Shown here: positions 53,160 to 61,785 of the stretch, one piece after another
Position numbering within the stretch: the first letter of the stretch is position 1
Layout of the letters: each line of letters starts with the position of its first letter
Origin: Bacteroidales bacterium
Lineage (GTDB): Bacteria; Bacteroidota; Bacteroidia; Bacteroidales; UBA10428
Assembly (NCBI GenBank): GCA_035299085.1
Contig: DATGXG010000004.1
Location: forward strand, 42,888 to 106,887
DNA length: 64,000 nt
Direction: 5' to 3'
Program-made: the position numbers and the translations under genes
Notes under the pieces: generated by a model
What the model was told of the DNA's origin: nothing
The model's input: the letters and a program-made list of their open reading frames with translations, nothing else
Database searches by the model: none

Positions 53160-53888
53160 TTACCATGTAAATTCTTTGCGGACTTCCGCAAGCCGGATGA
53201 GGTTTTCATAATCCTCCTCCACCGCCGTTCCGACAACCACTCCATCGGCGCCCGCAGCGTAAAGCTTTTGCACATCATGCCTGCTTCGGATTCCGCCACC
53301 TACCCATAACGGTATGCTAATATTCCTTTTAACTTCTGTTATCACTTCCGGCGACACCATTTCTTTTGCACCACTTCCGGCTTCAAGATAAATGAGTTTC
53401 ATTCCAAGCTGCTCACCGGCGATTGCCGTGGCCGTGATAATGTCGGATTTTTGAGCCGGAATGGGAATTGTATTGCTCATATAAGCCACAGACGTTCGGA
53501 TATCCGCGCCAATAAGGATATATCCTGTTGGAATGATTTCCATGCCCGACTTTTTCAGGAACCGGGAAGCCATGACATGATTTCCGATCAGCAATTCAGG
53601 ATTTCTGCCTGAAATCAAAGACAATAGTAATATACCGTCAGCTTTATCGCTTAGCTGCATTAGGTTTCCGGGGAAAAGCAATACCGGAATATTGCTATGG
53701 GCTTTAAGTTCGGTGATAAAATCAGTTACAGGGAGTGAAGTAAGACTTCCTCCTACAAGAATGAGATCAACCATTGATTTTTCTGCAACTGCCAGTGTTT
53801 TATCCAGGGAGGCAACCGGTTGTTTTTCGGGATCGATCAAAAGGGAAATTGTTTTCCGGCCGGGTGTTGAAACGGTATTGTAGATCAC
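53160..53888 (-). CDS. Geranylgeranylglyceryl/heptaprenylglyceryl phosphate synthase family protein
   Basis: 242 residues, TIM barrel. It joins a polyprenyl diphosphate to glycerol-1-phosphate. Motifs: LIDPEKQP, LILVGGSLT, LIYLEAGSGAKEMV and PLWVGGGIRSRHDVQKLYAAGADGVVVGTAVEED, the last being the phosphate grip. GGGPS is known in archaea but homologues are widespread in Bacteroidetes. The next gene upstream is a PPTase. Confidence 0.9.
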   Translation of the reverse strand: MIYNTVSTPGRKTISLLIDPEKQPVASLDKTLAVAEKSMVDLILVGGSLTSLPVTDFITELKAHSNIPVLLFPGNLMQLSDKADGILLLSLISGRNPELLIGNHVMASRFLKKSGMEIIPTGYILIGADIRTSVAYMSNTIPIPAQKSDIITATAIAGEQLGMKLIYLEAGSGAKEMVSPEVITEVKRNISIPLWVGGGIRSRHDVQKLYAAGADGVVVGTAVEEDYENLIRLAEVRKEFTW

Positions 53889-53909
53889 GGATTTAATTGT
53901 ATTGATATG

Positions 53910-54542
53910 CTATTTACACGTCCAGACAACAACATAATTACCCAGTGAAAAATAATTCATTTTAAAAAGTTCATTCCTTGAACGGTTTCTGACCCACCCG
54001 TTCAGTTCACCTTTTTCAGCAGGGATAAAAGGTTCAATTGTCAGCGTTTCCTTGAAATTAATATCCTGCTTGTCACAGATCTTATAAAGGGCTTCCTTCG
54101 CACACCAGTGAATGTATAAATGGTATTTGCGCTGTTCCTCATCCGTAGTAATCTGTTCCTGGCTGTTGATGAACCGGTCGGATATATTGCCAATCCGGTG
54201 CGACATATACTCAAGGTCTATTCCCACTCTTTTCTGCCTGCTTAGCATGATTGAAGTAAGGTCCCGCGAATGGGATATGCTGATCAGGTAGTTTTCTTCT
54301 TTTATAAACGGCTTTCTGTTGCGATTATAAAATATGGACAGTTCACGCTGAGTCATTGCATTTAAAAGTACCCTGACGCTCAACCACTCGATTTTACGTG
54401 GAAGATGGGTGAATTTTTCAAGGGTTTCAAGCTCTTCGCGGTTAAGTTTAACACTTGAACGCAGCGCATTATAATCTTCGGTAATTTTCCAGATGCCCAA
54501 CTGGCAGCCGCATTCAAATTGCTCATTCAGTATAATTGCCAT
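53910..54542 (-). CDS. 4'-phosphopantetheinyl transferase superfamily protein
   Basis: 210 residues, Sfp-like. Magnesium and CoA site motifs: VGIDLEYMSHRIG and HWCAKEALYKI. It activates acyl or peptidyl carrier proteins. It lies between GGGPS and gldD in a leftward run. Confidence 0.87.
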   Translation of the reverse strand: MAIILNEQFECGCQLGIWKITEDYNALRSSVKLNREELETLEKFTHLPRKIEWLSVRVLLNAMTQRELSIFYNRNRKPFIKEENYLISISHSRDLTSIMLSRQKRVGIDLEYMSHRIGNISDRFINSQEQITTDEEQRKYHLYIHWCAKEALYKICDKQDINFKETLTIEPFIPAEKGELNGWVRNRSRNELFKMNYFSLGNYVVVWTCK

Positions 54543-54562
54543 GGACCAATGAATAAATTCGG

Positions 54563-55162
54563 TTAATTCCAGGTTATTGTCTCAATGAGATGCTGCACAT
54601 CTGCCGAAAAAAATTGAATAACCGGCGCAAGTGAATCTTTATTGGGTATCACATTAAAATACAATGCACCACTTAAAAAGTTGCGTGTGCTGTCGGTAAC
54701 AAAAAAGCTGAGTGACGAGGCCGTGTTACCTCTGATATCATAAAGAATGCCGTTTACCTTACGATCGGGGTAATAAAAAGGCTTTTCAATAATATCATCC
54801 GCCTTGATACTATGTTTATAAGCCAGCGTATGAATGTCTTCAACGAAACTGCCCAGGTTGTTGCTTAAGGTTTTATAGGTAATATGCAGAACACCTTTAT
54901 ATCCGGGGAACTCTATATTGATCCAGCATGGTTCGGCCATCCTGCCTTCAAAAGGGACCACTTTTGAATACACCGGAACTTCAAAGCTGTAAGGGCAACC
55001 TTCGGAATGGTACTGCACATATTTTTTTTCGGGAAAGTCGATCCTGAAATAACTCCGTGGTTTTGGCGTATAATTTTTGTGGCAACTGGTTAAACACACT
55101 GAAAAAAAGGCAAGGGTGCATGCAAGACAAACCCTGAAAAAGAATGATTGAAATTTATTCAT
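54563..55162 (-). CDS. gldD: Gliding-motility lipoprotein GldD
   Basis: 199 residues with a lipobox ending LTSC. The family pattern KPRSYFRIDFPEKKY and FEGRMAEPCWINIEFPGYKGVLHITY is clear. GldD is needed for gliding in Flavobacterium, but gldD/gldE also occur in non-gliding members of the phylum. It lies 13 bp after gldE. Confidence 0.9.
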   Translation of the reverse strand: MNKFQSFFFRVCLACTLAFFSVCLTSCHKNYTPKPRSYFRIDFPEKKYVQYHSEGCPYSFEVPVYSKVVPFEGRMAEPCWINIEFPGYKGVLHITYKTLSNNLGSFVEDIHTLAYKHSIKADDIIEKPFYYPDRKVNGILYDIRGNTASSLSFFVTDSTRNFLSGALYFNVIPNKDSLAPVIQFFSADVQHLIETITWN

Positions 55163-55175
55163 AGTGCCTCTCGTG

Positions 55176-56519
55176 TTATTCCAGGGTGACCTGAATTTGT
55201 TTAATTCTCCGCTGATCGACCGATTTCACGGTGAAAGTAAATCCTTTTATTTTAAAAGCCTCGTTTTTCCTTGGAAGTTCTCCTTTTAATTCAAGGATCA
55301 TCCCGGCCAGGGTATCAGCTTCTCCTTTAATTGACTCAAAATCTTCCTCATAAAGGTTAAAAATTTTAAAAAAATCGTTTAACAGGGCTTTCCCTTCAAA
55401 AAGGTAATTTTTATCGTCAAGTTTTACGTAAGGTGGAGGTTCTTCAAGATCAGATTCATCGCTGATCTCGCCCACAATTTCTTCAAGTATGTCCTCAAGT
55501 GTAATAATTCCAAGTGTTCCGCCGTATTCATCAATCACAACGGCCATATGAATTTTGGAAGTCTGGAATTCCTTAAGCAGGTCATTGATCCTCTTGGCTT
55601 CAGGAATATAATAAGCCGGCCGGAGGAGCGATTGCCAGTTGAATGAATCCGGTTTATCAAGATATGGCAGCAGGTCTTTTATGTAAAGAATACCCCTGAT
55701 GTTGTCAAAGTCGTCGCTGTAGACAGGTATTCTTGAATAGCCCGAATCCACAATCACACCAATAAGCTTTTTGAATCGTGTGCGTATTGAAACCCCAACA
55801 ATATCAATTCGCGGCGTCATAATGGCGCTTGCATTGAGGTTGCCGAATTTTACGATGCCTTCCAGAATCTTTTTATCATCACTCAGGCTATGCTGAGTGA
55901 GATCAAGTGCTTCGGAAAGGTCATCCATTGAAATATTCTTTTTATGCTGGCCTGAAATTTTCTGGAGCCAACCCGTTGAATTGACAAGCAGGTAATTCAG
56001 CGGCCTCAGTAATTTCTCGGTTGTCTCAAGCGGCTTTGCCATAAAGGCTGCTACCTTTCCTGAATAACGAATTGCATATATCTTGGGCAAAATATCGCCG
56101 AAAAACACGATCAGCAAGGTAATTACTATGACTTCAACAATAAACCCGAGAACTTCGGAATGTGAAAAATCAAAGAGTGAACTGCTTACATATGCTGAAA
56201 TGATAATAATTCCAATATTCAGAAGATTATTCGATACAAGAACGGTCGCCAGCAATTTGTCGGGAATGCCCAAAAGGCGGTTAATTGATTGGTCATTTGA
56301 TGATTTGGAATTACGGAATTTTTCAATTTCTGAAGGGGAAAGCGAAAAGAAAGCCGCCTCGGCTCCGGAAACAAGAGCCGAAAGGATGAGCAATACCAGG
56401 ATGGCAAAAATAGCAAACAGCAAATTGAGAGTAAACGGGTGTACCGTAACTTGAAATACCATGCCGGCAGCCTGGTAATAGGGTTCTTCGTCCAATTCAG
56501 TAAAAATAAGATTAAACAC
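55176..56519 (-). CDS. gldE: GldE, CNNM/CBS-domain membrane protein
   Basis: 447 residues. A CNNM/DUF21 membrane domain (four helices, residues 25-200) precedes a CBS pair (210-340; ASAIMTPRIDIVGVSI, RGILYIKDLLPYL, KIHMAVVIDEYGGTLGIITLEDILEEIVGEI) and a CorC/HlyC end domain. Relatives transport or regulate Mg2+. The gldE-gldD pair is conserved across Bacteroidetes. Confidence 0.9.
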   Translation of the reverse strand: MFNLIFTELDEEPYYQAAGMVFQVTVHPFTLNLLFAIFAILVLLILSALVSGAEAAFFSLSPSEIEKFRNSKSSNDQSINRLLGIPDKLLATVLVSNNLLNIGIIIISAYVSSSLFDFSHSEVLGFIVEVIVITLLIVFFGDILPKIYAIRYSGKVAAFMAKPLETTEKLLRPLNYLLVNSTGWLQKISGQHKKNISMDDLSEALDLTQHSLSDDKKILEGIVKFGNLNASAIMTPRIDIVGVSIRTRFKKLIGVIVDSGYSRIPVYSDDFDNIRGILYIKDLLPYLDKPDSFNWQSLLRPAYYIPEAKRINDLLKEFQTSKIHMAVVIDEYGGTLGIITLEDILEEIVGEISDESDLEEPPPYVKLDDKNYLFEGKALLNDFFKIFNLYEEDFESIKGEADTLAGMILELKGELPRKNEAFKIKGFTFTVKSVDQRRIKQIQVTLE

Positions 56520-56527
56520 AGGAAATG

Positions 56528-56962
56528 CTAAAAAGGCAAATCATTGTTTATATCAGGTTCGTCAACCTGCATTTTATCGGGTGCAGGCTGGTCACCATGT
56601 GAAAGAGCCTGGGGCGACTGGCCCTGTTCGTCACTTCTTTTACCCAGAAGTTGCATGACATCCGCAACTATTTCGGTAGTATAGCGTTTGTTTTTATCTT
56701 TATCATCCCAGGAGCGGGTTCTCAGTTTCCCTTCAATATAAATCTGGCTACCCTTTTTTACATATTTCTCAGCCACTTCAGCCAGTCCTCTCCATAGCAC
56801 TACATTATGCCATTCGGTCGTTGTAACCCGTTCGCCGCTTTTGTTCTTGTAAACATCACTTGTCGCCATTCTGATGGTGCAGACAGGTGTATTATTATCA
56901 AGGTAACGAACCTCAGGGTCCTGTCCGACGTGACCCACAAGAATTACTTTATTGACTGACAT
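56528..56962 (-). CDS. ssb: Single-stranded DNA-binding protein
   Basis: 144 residues. OB fold with VILVGHVGQDPEVRYL, TTEWHNVVLWRGLAEVAEKYVKKGSQIYIEGKLRTRSW, and a conserved acidic tip DINNDLPF. The last residues bind partner proteins. It sits between mutY and gldE. Confidence 0.95.
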   Translation of the reverse strand: MSVNKVILVGHVGQDPEVRYLDNNTPVCTIRMATSDVYKNKSGERVTTTEWHNVVLWRGLAEVAEKYVKKGSQIYIEGKLRTRSWDDKDKNKRYTTEIVADVMQLLGKRSDEQGQSPQALSHGDQPAPDKMQVDEPDINNDLPF

Positions 56963-57026
56963 AGGTTGATAGTTTAAAATAGAAGGTAAAATTATAAAAA
57001 AAAACGGATACTGGATGCCCTGATCA

Positions 57027-57126
57027 TCCTGACAGCGTCGAAGACCTGTCAGCGTTGATCAGGGCTTTCCAATGAATATTACCCATCAAAAAACGCTGAC
57101 AGGTCCTCCGGACGCTATCAGGTTTT
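57027..57126. repeat. CTGACAGCG inverted repeat, copy 2
   Basis: Arms CCTGACAGCGTCGAAGACCT and AACGCTGACAGGTCCTCCGG match the copy at 43706 with few changes. The right arm runs into the 3' end of mutY and supplies its stop codon. Confidence 0.65.
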
Positions 57127-58206
57127 TTCCATCTCCTCCAAAAACCTCTCAATCACCTTGGGCACGGCGTATTCCTTAATATCATTAAGATTTACCCGTA
57201 TGTATTCTCCACCATCAGGCTCCGGGAGTTTTCCGGAATCCGCTTTAAAGAAACTGCAAATCAGCGTCTGGTGGCTGAGTTTGTGATTGTATGTGACTAC
57301 AGGCTCTTCAACCTGGCCTGCATGCCAGGTTAGTTTATCCCACGGTGATTTTTGGCGAAGTTCATCAAATGATACAGGTTCAGGTGTTTCAATCATGGGA
57401 AATTCATAAAGCGAATTCCAGATATCTTTTTCGTTTCGTTTTCTGATAAGGATATGGTCTTTATTTTTGATAACCAAATAATTAAAATATCTCATCCGGG
57501 TTGCCTGCCGGACTTTCTTCACAGGCAGTTCATGAACAAGATTCATTTCCCTTGCCATACAACCTTCCGCAAGCACGCAAGACAGGCAGTCGGGATTACG
57601 GGGCACGCAGACAAGCGCCCCGAATTCCATCATAGCCTGGTTATGGGTTGCCGGGTCCAGGGTGTTTAACAGTTCACCTGCCAGACTTTCAAAAAGTTTT
57701 TTTCCTGCCGTAGATGTTATGGGCTCTGATACGGCATATATACGGCTGATTACGCGGTATACATTTCCGTCGACAACGGCAACCGGTTCATTGAAAGCCA
57801 TTGAGGCAATGGCTGCAGCAGTGTATTTGCCGATTCCTTTTAATTTAATAAGCGAATCATAGGTTGAGGGAAACCGACCATCAAACTCCTTAACAATCTG
57901 TTTTGCAGTTAAGTGCATGTTACGAGCCCTGGAATAATAGCCTAGACCCTGCCAAAGCTTCAATATCTCATCAAGAGGTGCATCAGCCATATCCTGTATA
58001 TCAGGATATTTTCGGATAAAACGGCAATAGTATTGCAGGCCTTGATTGACCCGTGTTTGCTGCAAAATAATCTCTGATATCCAGATATGATAAGGGTTTT
58101 GCGATAAACGCCATGGAAGGTCCCTTTTATTATTATGGTACCATTTAATTAATAATGAGGACACATTCATGTTTTTTTTTCCTGAAATCGATATAAAGAA
58201 TGTCAA
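57118..58206 (-). CDS. mutY: A/G-specific adenine glycosylase
   Basis: Up to 362 residues; ATG 58170 (MNVSSLLIKWYH) may be the true start, the first 12 codons being non-conserved. It removes adenine paired with 8-oxoguanine. HhH motif LIKLKGIGKYTAAAIASMAF, catalytic Asp in AVVDGNVYRV, and 4Fe-4S cluster C-x6-C-x2-C-x5-C (CVPRNPDCLSCVLAEGC). A NUDIX-like C-terminal domain follows. Its last codons lie in a dispersed repeat. Confidence 0.93.
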   Translation of the reverse strand: MTFFISISGKKNMNVSSLLIKWYHNNKRDLPWRLSQNPYHIWISEIILQQTRVNQGLQYYCRFIRKYPDIQDMADAPLDEILKLWQGLGYYSRARNMHLTAKQIVKEFDGRFPSTYDSLIKLKGIGKYTAAAIASMAFNEPVAVVDGNVYRVISRIYAVSEPITSTAGKKLFESLAGELLNTLDPATHNQAMMEFGALVCVPRNPDCLSCVLAEGCMAREMNLVHELPVKKVRQATRMRYFNYLVIKNKDHILIRKRNEKDIWNSLYEFPMIETPEPVSFDELRQKSPWDKLTWHAGQVEEPVVTYNHKLSHQTLICSFFKADSGKLPEPDGGEYIRVNLNDIKEYAVPKVIERFLEEMEKT

Positions 58207-58246
58207 AATTAATGGTTTAGTGTTTTATTTATCGAAGGAAATGCTT

Positions 58247-58254
58247 TATATTTG
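58247..58254 (+). promoter_or_regulatory. Candidate -7 box of the HU gene
   Basis: TATATTTG fits the Bacteroidetes -7 consensus exactly and lies 54 bp before the HU ATG. The -33 part (TTTAGTG near 58216) is poor. Confidence 0.55.
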
Positions 58255-58307
58255 CATCTCGAAAAAATGTAAACTTCTAATTAATTGATAATTAAAGTAT
58301 TTTAACA

Positions 58308-58592
58308 ATGACGAAAGCGGATATTGTAAACGAAATCTCTAAAAACACCGGGATTGAGAAAATAACTGTTCAGAAGACAGTTGAAGCTTTTATGGAAGCT
58401 GTAAAGGACTCGCTGGTTGTGAGTAAGAATGTCTACCTCAGGGGATTTGGTAGCTTTATAATTAAGAAAAGGGCTAAGAAAACAGCTAGGAATATATCAA
58501 AAAATACAACTCTGATCATTCCTGCTCATAATATCCCTTCGTTCAAGCCTGCAAAAACCTTTGTAAATAAGGTAAAAGCTAACGTAAAGTAA
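58308..58592 (+). CDS. HU-family DNA-binding protein
   Basis: 94 residues. The HU fold is complete: MTKADIVNEISKNTGI, YLRGFGSFIIKKRAKKTARNISKNT and the closing IPSFKPAKTFVNKVK. It bends and compacts DNA. The mini-protein gene follows by 21 bp and they share a terminator. Confidence 0.93.
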   Translation: MTKADIVNEISKNTGIEKITVQKTVEAFMEAVKDSLVVSKNVYLRGFGSFIIKKRAKKTARNISKNTTLIIPAHNIPSFKPAKTFVNKVKANVK

Positions 58593-58613
58593 TTTTCTCT
58601 AAATAATAACAAC

Positions 58614-58709
58614 ATGCCAAGCGGAAAAAAGCGTAAGAGACATAAAATGGCTACACACAAACGTAAAAAACGTTTGCGTAAGAACAGACATAAGAAGAAA
58701 AACAGGTAG
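58614..58709 (+). CDS. 31-residue basic protein, AURKAIP1/COX24 (mS38/bS22-like) type
   Basis: The frame starts MPSGKKRKRHKMATHKRKK and ends KKKNR, with 21 of 31 residues Lys, Arg or His. This pattern matches the COX24 C-terminal family, whose members are tiny ribosomal proteins (mS38 in mitochondria, bS22 in Actinobacteria). Bacteroidetes genomes carry the same mini-gene near rng. It is too short for most gene finders. Confidence 0.8.
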   Translation: MPSGKKRKRHKMATHKRKKRLRKNRHKKKNR

Positions 58710-58738
58710 TTCTGTAACTTATTCATAATGACCTGAAA

Positions 58739-58775
58739 TAAACCTAAAGTTGACGTAGTTCACTTTAGGTTTATT
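58739..58775 (+). terminator. Rho-independent terminator of the HU transcript
   Basis: Stem AAACCTAAAGT / ACTTTAGGTTT (11 bp) around an 11-nt loop, followed by a T-rich tract. Confidence 0.7.
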
Positions 58776-58837
58776 ATGTTTATTTATCTGCGTTCTTCAG
58801 GCTCTATAGTATCGGTAGACTTCATAATTTTGGAAAT

Positions 58838-60388
58838 GTGAGCAAAGAATTGATTATTGATACATCTTCCAGCGATGTTAACATTGCTCTACTAGAGGAT
58901 AAAAAATTAGTCGAATTAAATAAGGAAAAAAGCAATCCCAAGTTTGCCGTTGGTGATATCTATATTGGCAAAGTAAAGAAGTTGATGCCCGGTTTAAATG
59001 CGGCTTTTGTTGATGTTGGTTTTGAAAAGGATGCTTTTTTGCACTATCTTGATCTTGGTCCCCAGGTAAGAACACTGCACAAATTTCTTGAATCATCGCT
59101 CAACCGCCGCGGGAAAGCATTTTCATTTCAGAAATTTAAAAGGGAAAAGGATATTGATAAAGAAGGAACTATTACGGATGTCCTCACGCAGGGACAACTT
59201 GTAATGGTGCAGATAGCTAAGGAACCCATCTCCACAAAAGGCCCGCGCCTTACATCCGAAATCTCAATTGCAGGCCGTAACCTGGTGTTAATGCCTTTCC
59301 ATGATAAGGTTTCCGTATCGCAAAAGATCCAGTCGGCTGAAGAAAGAAACCGCCTTAAAACGCTTATTCAAAGCATCAGACCTCAGAATTACGGCATCAT
59401 TGTACGTACAGTGGCTGAAGGCAAAAAGGTAAAGGATCTTGATACGGAGTTGAAGGGTCTTGTCCGTAAATGGGAAAATGCCTTTGATAATTTAAAAAAC
59501 ATAAAGCCGCCGTATCTTTTTATCGGCGAGATCAACCGCACAACTGCCATACTCCGTGATATCCTGAATGTATCATTCAACAGCATCACTGTGGATGATG
59601 AAATCATCTTCAGGGAAATAAAAGATTACATCAATACGATTGCCCCTGAAAAGGAGAAAATTGTAAAGCTCCACAAGGGCACTGTTCCCATTTTTGAGCA
59701 TTTCGGTGTTGAAAAGCAGATCAAATCTGCATTCGGAAAAACGGTATCCTTCAAGAACGGTGCATACTTAATTATCGAGCATACCGAGGCACTCCATGTA
59801 ATTGACGTCAACAGCGGCAACCGGTCGAAATCGGTGAACAACCAGGAAAGCAATGCCTTTGAAACTAACCTGGCTGCAGCTGAAGAAATTGCCCGGCAAT
59901 TGAGGTTAAGAGATATGGGTGGCATTATTGTAATCGACTTCATCGACATGCAGTCGAGCGATCATCGCCAGAAGGTGAATGAAAAGATAAAGCAGTGCAT
60001 GGAAAACGACCGTGCCAAGCACAGCATTCTGCCTCTGAGCAAATTCGGACTGATGCAGATAACCCGTCAACGGGTGCGGCCTGAAATGCATATCAGCACT
60101 ACGGAAAAGTGTCCTACATGCAACGGTACCGGTGAAATTTCACCAAGCATCCTGTTTATTGATAAGATAGAAAACCATATCACCTCGATACTTGAAAAGC
60201 AGAAGCATAGTCTTCTTGTTCTTAAGCTTCATCCCTATGTGGCAGCCTACCTGACCAAAGGAATCATTCCGTTGAATCTCCGGTGGCGCTTTCATTTCGG
60301 CTGCCGTATAAAGATCATATCCATTTCATCCTACGATTTCCTTGAATACCATTTGTTTGATGGTAAGGGGGAGGAAGTGGCGATGTAA
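58838..60388 (+). CDS. rng: Ribonuclease G/E family endoribonuclease
   Basis: 516 residues with GTG start at 58838 (MSKELIIDTSSSD). S1 domain with inserts (VGDIYIGKVKKLMPGLNAAFVDVGFEKDAFL), then the catalytic core with metal-binding Asp pair in HVIDVNSGN and IIVIDFIDM, and the zinc-link CPTCNGTG. It lacks the long RNase E tail, so it is the RNase G type. It matures rRNA and starts mRNA decay. Confidence 0.93.
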   Translation: MSKELIIDTSSSDVNIALLEDKKLVELNKEKSNPKFAVGDIYIGKVKKLMPGLNAAFVDVGFEKDAFLHYLDLGPQVRTLHKFLESSLNRRGKAFSFQKFKREKDIDKEGTITDVLTQGQLVMVQIAKEPISTKGPRLTSEISIAGRNLVLMPFHDKVSVSQKIQSAEERNRLKTLIQSIRPQNYGIIVRTVAEGKKVKDLDTELKGLVRKWENAFDNLKNIKPPYLFIGEINRTTAILRDILNVSFNSITVDDEIIFREIKDYINTIAPEKEKIVKLHKGTVPIFEHFGVEKQIKSAFGKTVSFKNGAYLIIEHTEALHVIDVNSGNRSKSVNNQESNAFETNLAAAEEIARQLRLRDMGGIIVIDFIDMQSSDHRQKVNEKIKQCMENDRAKHSILPLSKFGLMQITRQRVRPEMHISTTEKCPTCNGTGEISPSILFIDKIENHITSILEKQKHSLLVLKLHPYVAAYLTKGIIPLNLRWRFHFGCRIKIISISSYDFLEYHLFDGKGEEVAM

Positions 60389-60391
60389 AAG

Positions 60392-60595
60392 CGTCATTGC
60401 GAGGAGCTTGATAATCACTGATTATATTGAATATATAGAGCGACGAAGCAATCTGCCAGCACAGGTATTGCCTCGCCAAGACAGTTAATCGGAACAATAA
60501 TTGCTCATTGCATTGCTGTGCCTGTTCGGGCAGATTGCTTCGTCGCAATTAATTTTTTCTATAATCATTGTCGATTCACGCTCCTCGCAATGACG
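60392..60595. repeat. 204-bp CGTCATTGCGAGGAG element, copy 2
   Basis: The same perfect 15-bp terminal inverted repeats and the same inner pair (GACGAAGCAATCTGCC / GGCAGATTGCTTCGTC) as the element at 51707. Flanking AAAAGC and GCTTTT extend the stem. It again lies between convergent genes. Confidence 0.8.
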
Positions 60596-60600
60596 GGCTT

Positions 60601-61737
60601 TTAGACCTTCACAAAAATCCTCTGCTTCCACATAAACCGAAGTACCAGGAAGATCACGGCAAAGGCACATAGTGAACGAAGCAGCGGGTACCAGTTATCC
60701 ATATATTGCTGAAGACCGCCTGTAAATACGTCGGATATGAGTCCCCAGTCAAACAGGTGCCATGCCGTGTAAGCCACAATAGAATTGGATCCTATAATAA
60801 TAAAGAATGTTGCCCATCGGGTCCAACCGGTCATATCAACGGCGAAGAAGAAGAATGCCATTCCCAGGAAACAGATCCCGCCTGCAAACAGAACAAATGA
60901 ACCGGTCCATATATGCTTGATTATCGGATGCACCGGATCCCAAACCTTTCCAAGGAAAATCAGAATAAAACCAACAAGAGCAAGGACAAAGAATTTTTTG
61001 AATTTTTTGTAATCCGATTTGAGAATATACCCGGCAAAAACACCCAGCATGGCTGATGCGCCAAAATTGAGACTACTGAGTATCCAGGTATAGGTAGTGC
61101 CGTCCTGGAATCTTCCAAGGAGCAGTTTGTCGATATACAAAGCCAGGTTTTGCTGAGGCTCATATATATTGGCACCCGCTCCCGGAACCGGTATAAAGGC
61201 CATGGCAAGCCAGTAAACCATCATGAGTCCCGCCGTTGCCAGCACCTGTAACCTGACATTCAGGTACAGCACAAACACTGATGCAATCAGATACCCTGCA
61301 GCAATCGCCTGCAATGTGTTACTGTAGAATTTAAATGTTGCAGGATCATAACTCAGCAGGTTTCCCTGCACCATCATACCCAGTATCCACAAAATGAGAA
61401 ACCTCCTGATGATATGCGGCCACAGCGCTCTCTTGGAGCCGATTTGTCCAAGTCTGGATGAATAGGAAAAAGGCATGGATACGCCGGCAAGCCACACAAA
61501 CAGTGGCATTATGATGTCGTAAAAGCGAAATCCCAGCCATTCCACATGATCCAATTGTGTGTTTATCAACTGGGTTGTGTGGGAGTGAAAAATCAGATCA
61601 AGGCTTTTGAAAATGGCTTCACCGCCCATAATCCAGAACATGTCGAATCCGCGGAGCGCATCCACTGACAATAACCTGGGACGTTTGGTCCGCTCAGGTA
61701 CCACCCTGAATTTTTCAAGAGAATATGCGAAACTCAT
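60601..61737 (-). CDS. Membrane acyltransferase, DUF5009/HGSNAT-like
   Basis: 378 residues with about 10 membrane helices. The opening RLLSVDALRGFDMFWIMGGE and FYDIIMPLFVWLAGVSMPFS are typical of the heparan-alpha-glucosaminide N-acetyltransferase-like family (NagX). It probably transfers acetyl groups to sugars across the inner membrane. The substrate is not known. Confidence 0.85.
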   Translation of the reverse strand: MSFAYSLEKFRVVPERTKRPRLLSVDALRGFDMFWIMGGEAIFKSLDLIFHSHTTQLINTQLDHVEWLGFRFYDIIMPLFVWLAGVSMPFSYSSRLGQIGSKRALWPHIIRRFLILWILGMMVQGNLLSYDPATFKFYSNTLQAIAAGYLIASVFVLYLNVRLQVLATAGLMMVYWLAMAFIPVPGAGANIYEPQQNLALYIDKLLLGRFQDGTTYTWILSSLNFGASAMLGVFAGYILKSDYKKFKKFFVLALVGFILIFLGKVWDPVHPIIKHIWTGSFVLFAGGICFLGMAFFFFAVDMTGWTRWATFFIIIGSNSIVAYTAWHLFDWGLISDVFTGGLQQYMDNWYPLLRSLCAFAVIFLVLRFMWKQRIFVKV

Positions 61738-61755
61738 TTTTCTGTATTTTAATTC

Positions 61756-61763
61756 TAAATTTG
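61756..61763 (+). promoter_or_regulatory. Candidate -7 box of dsbD
   Basis: TAAATTTG fits TAnnTTTG; the dsbD ATG is 22 bp downstream. No clear TTTG at -33. Confidence 0.4.
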
Positions 61764-61785
61764 TATTAATTATTTATATATCCAA

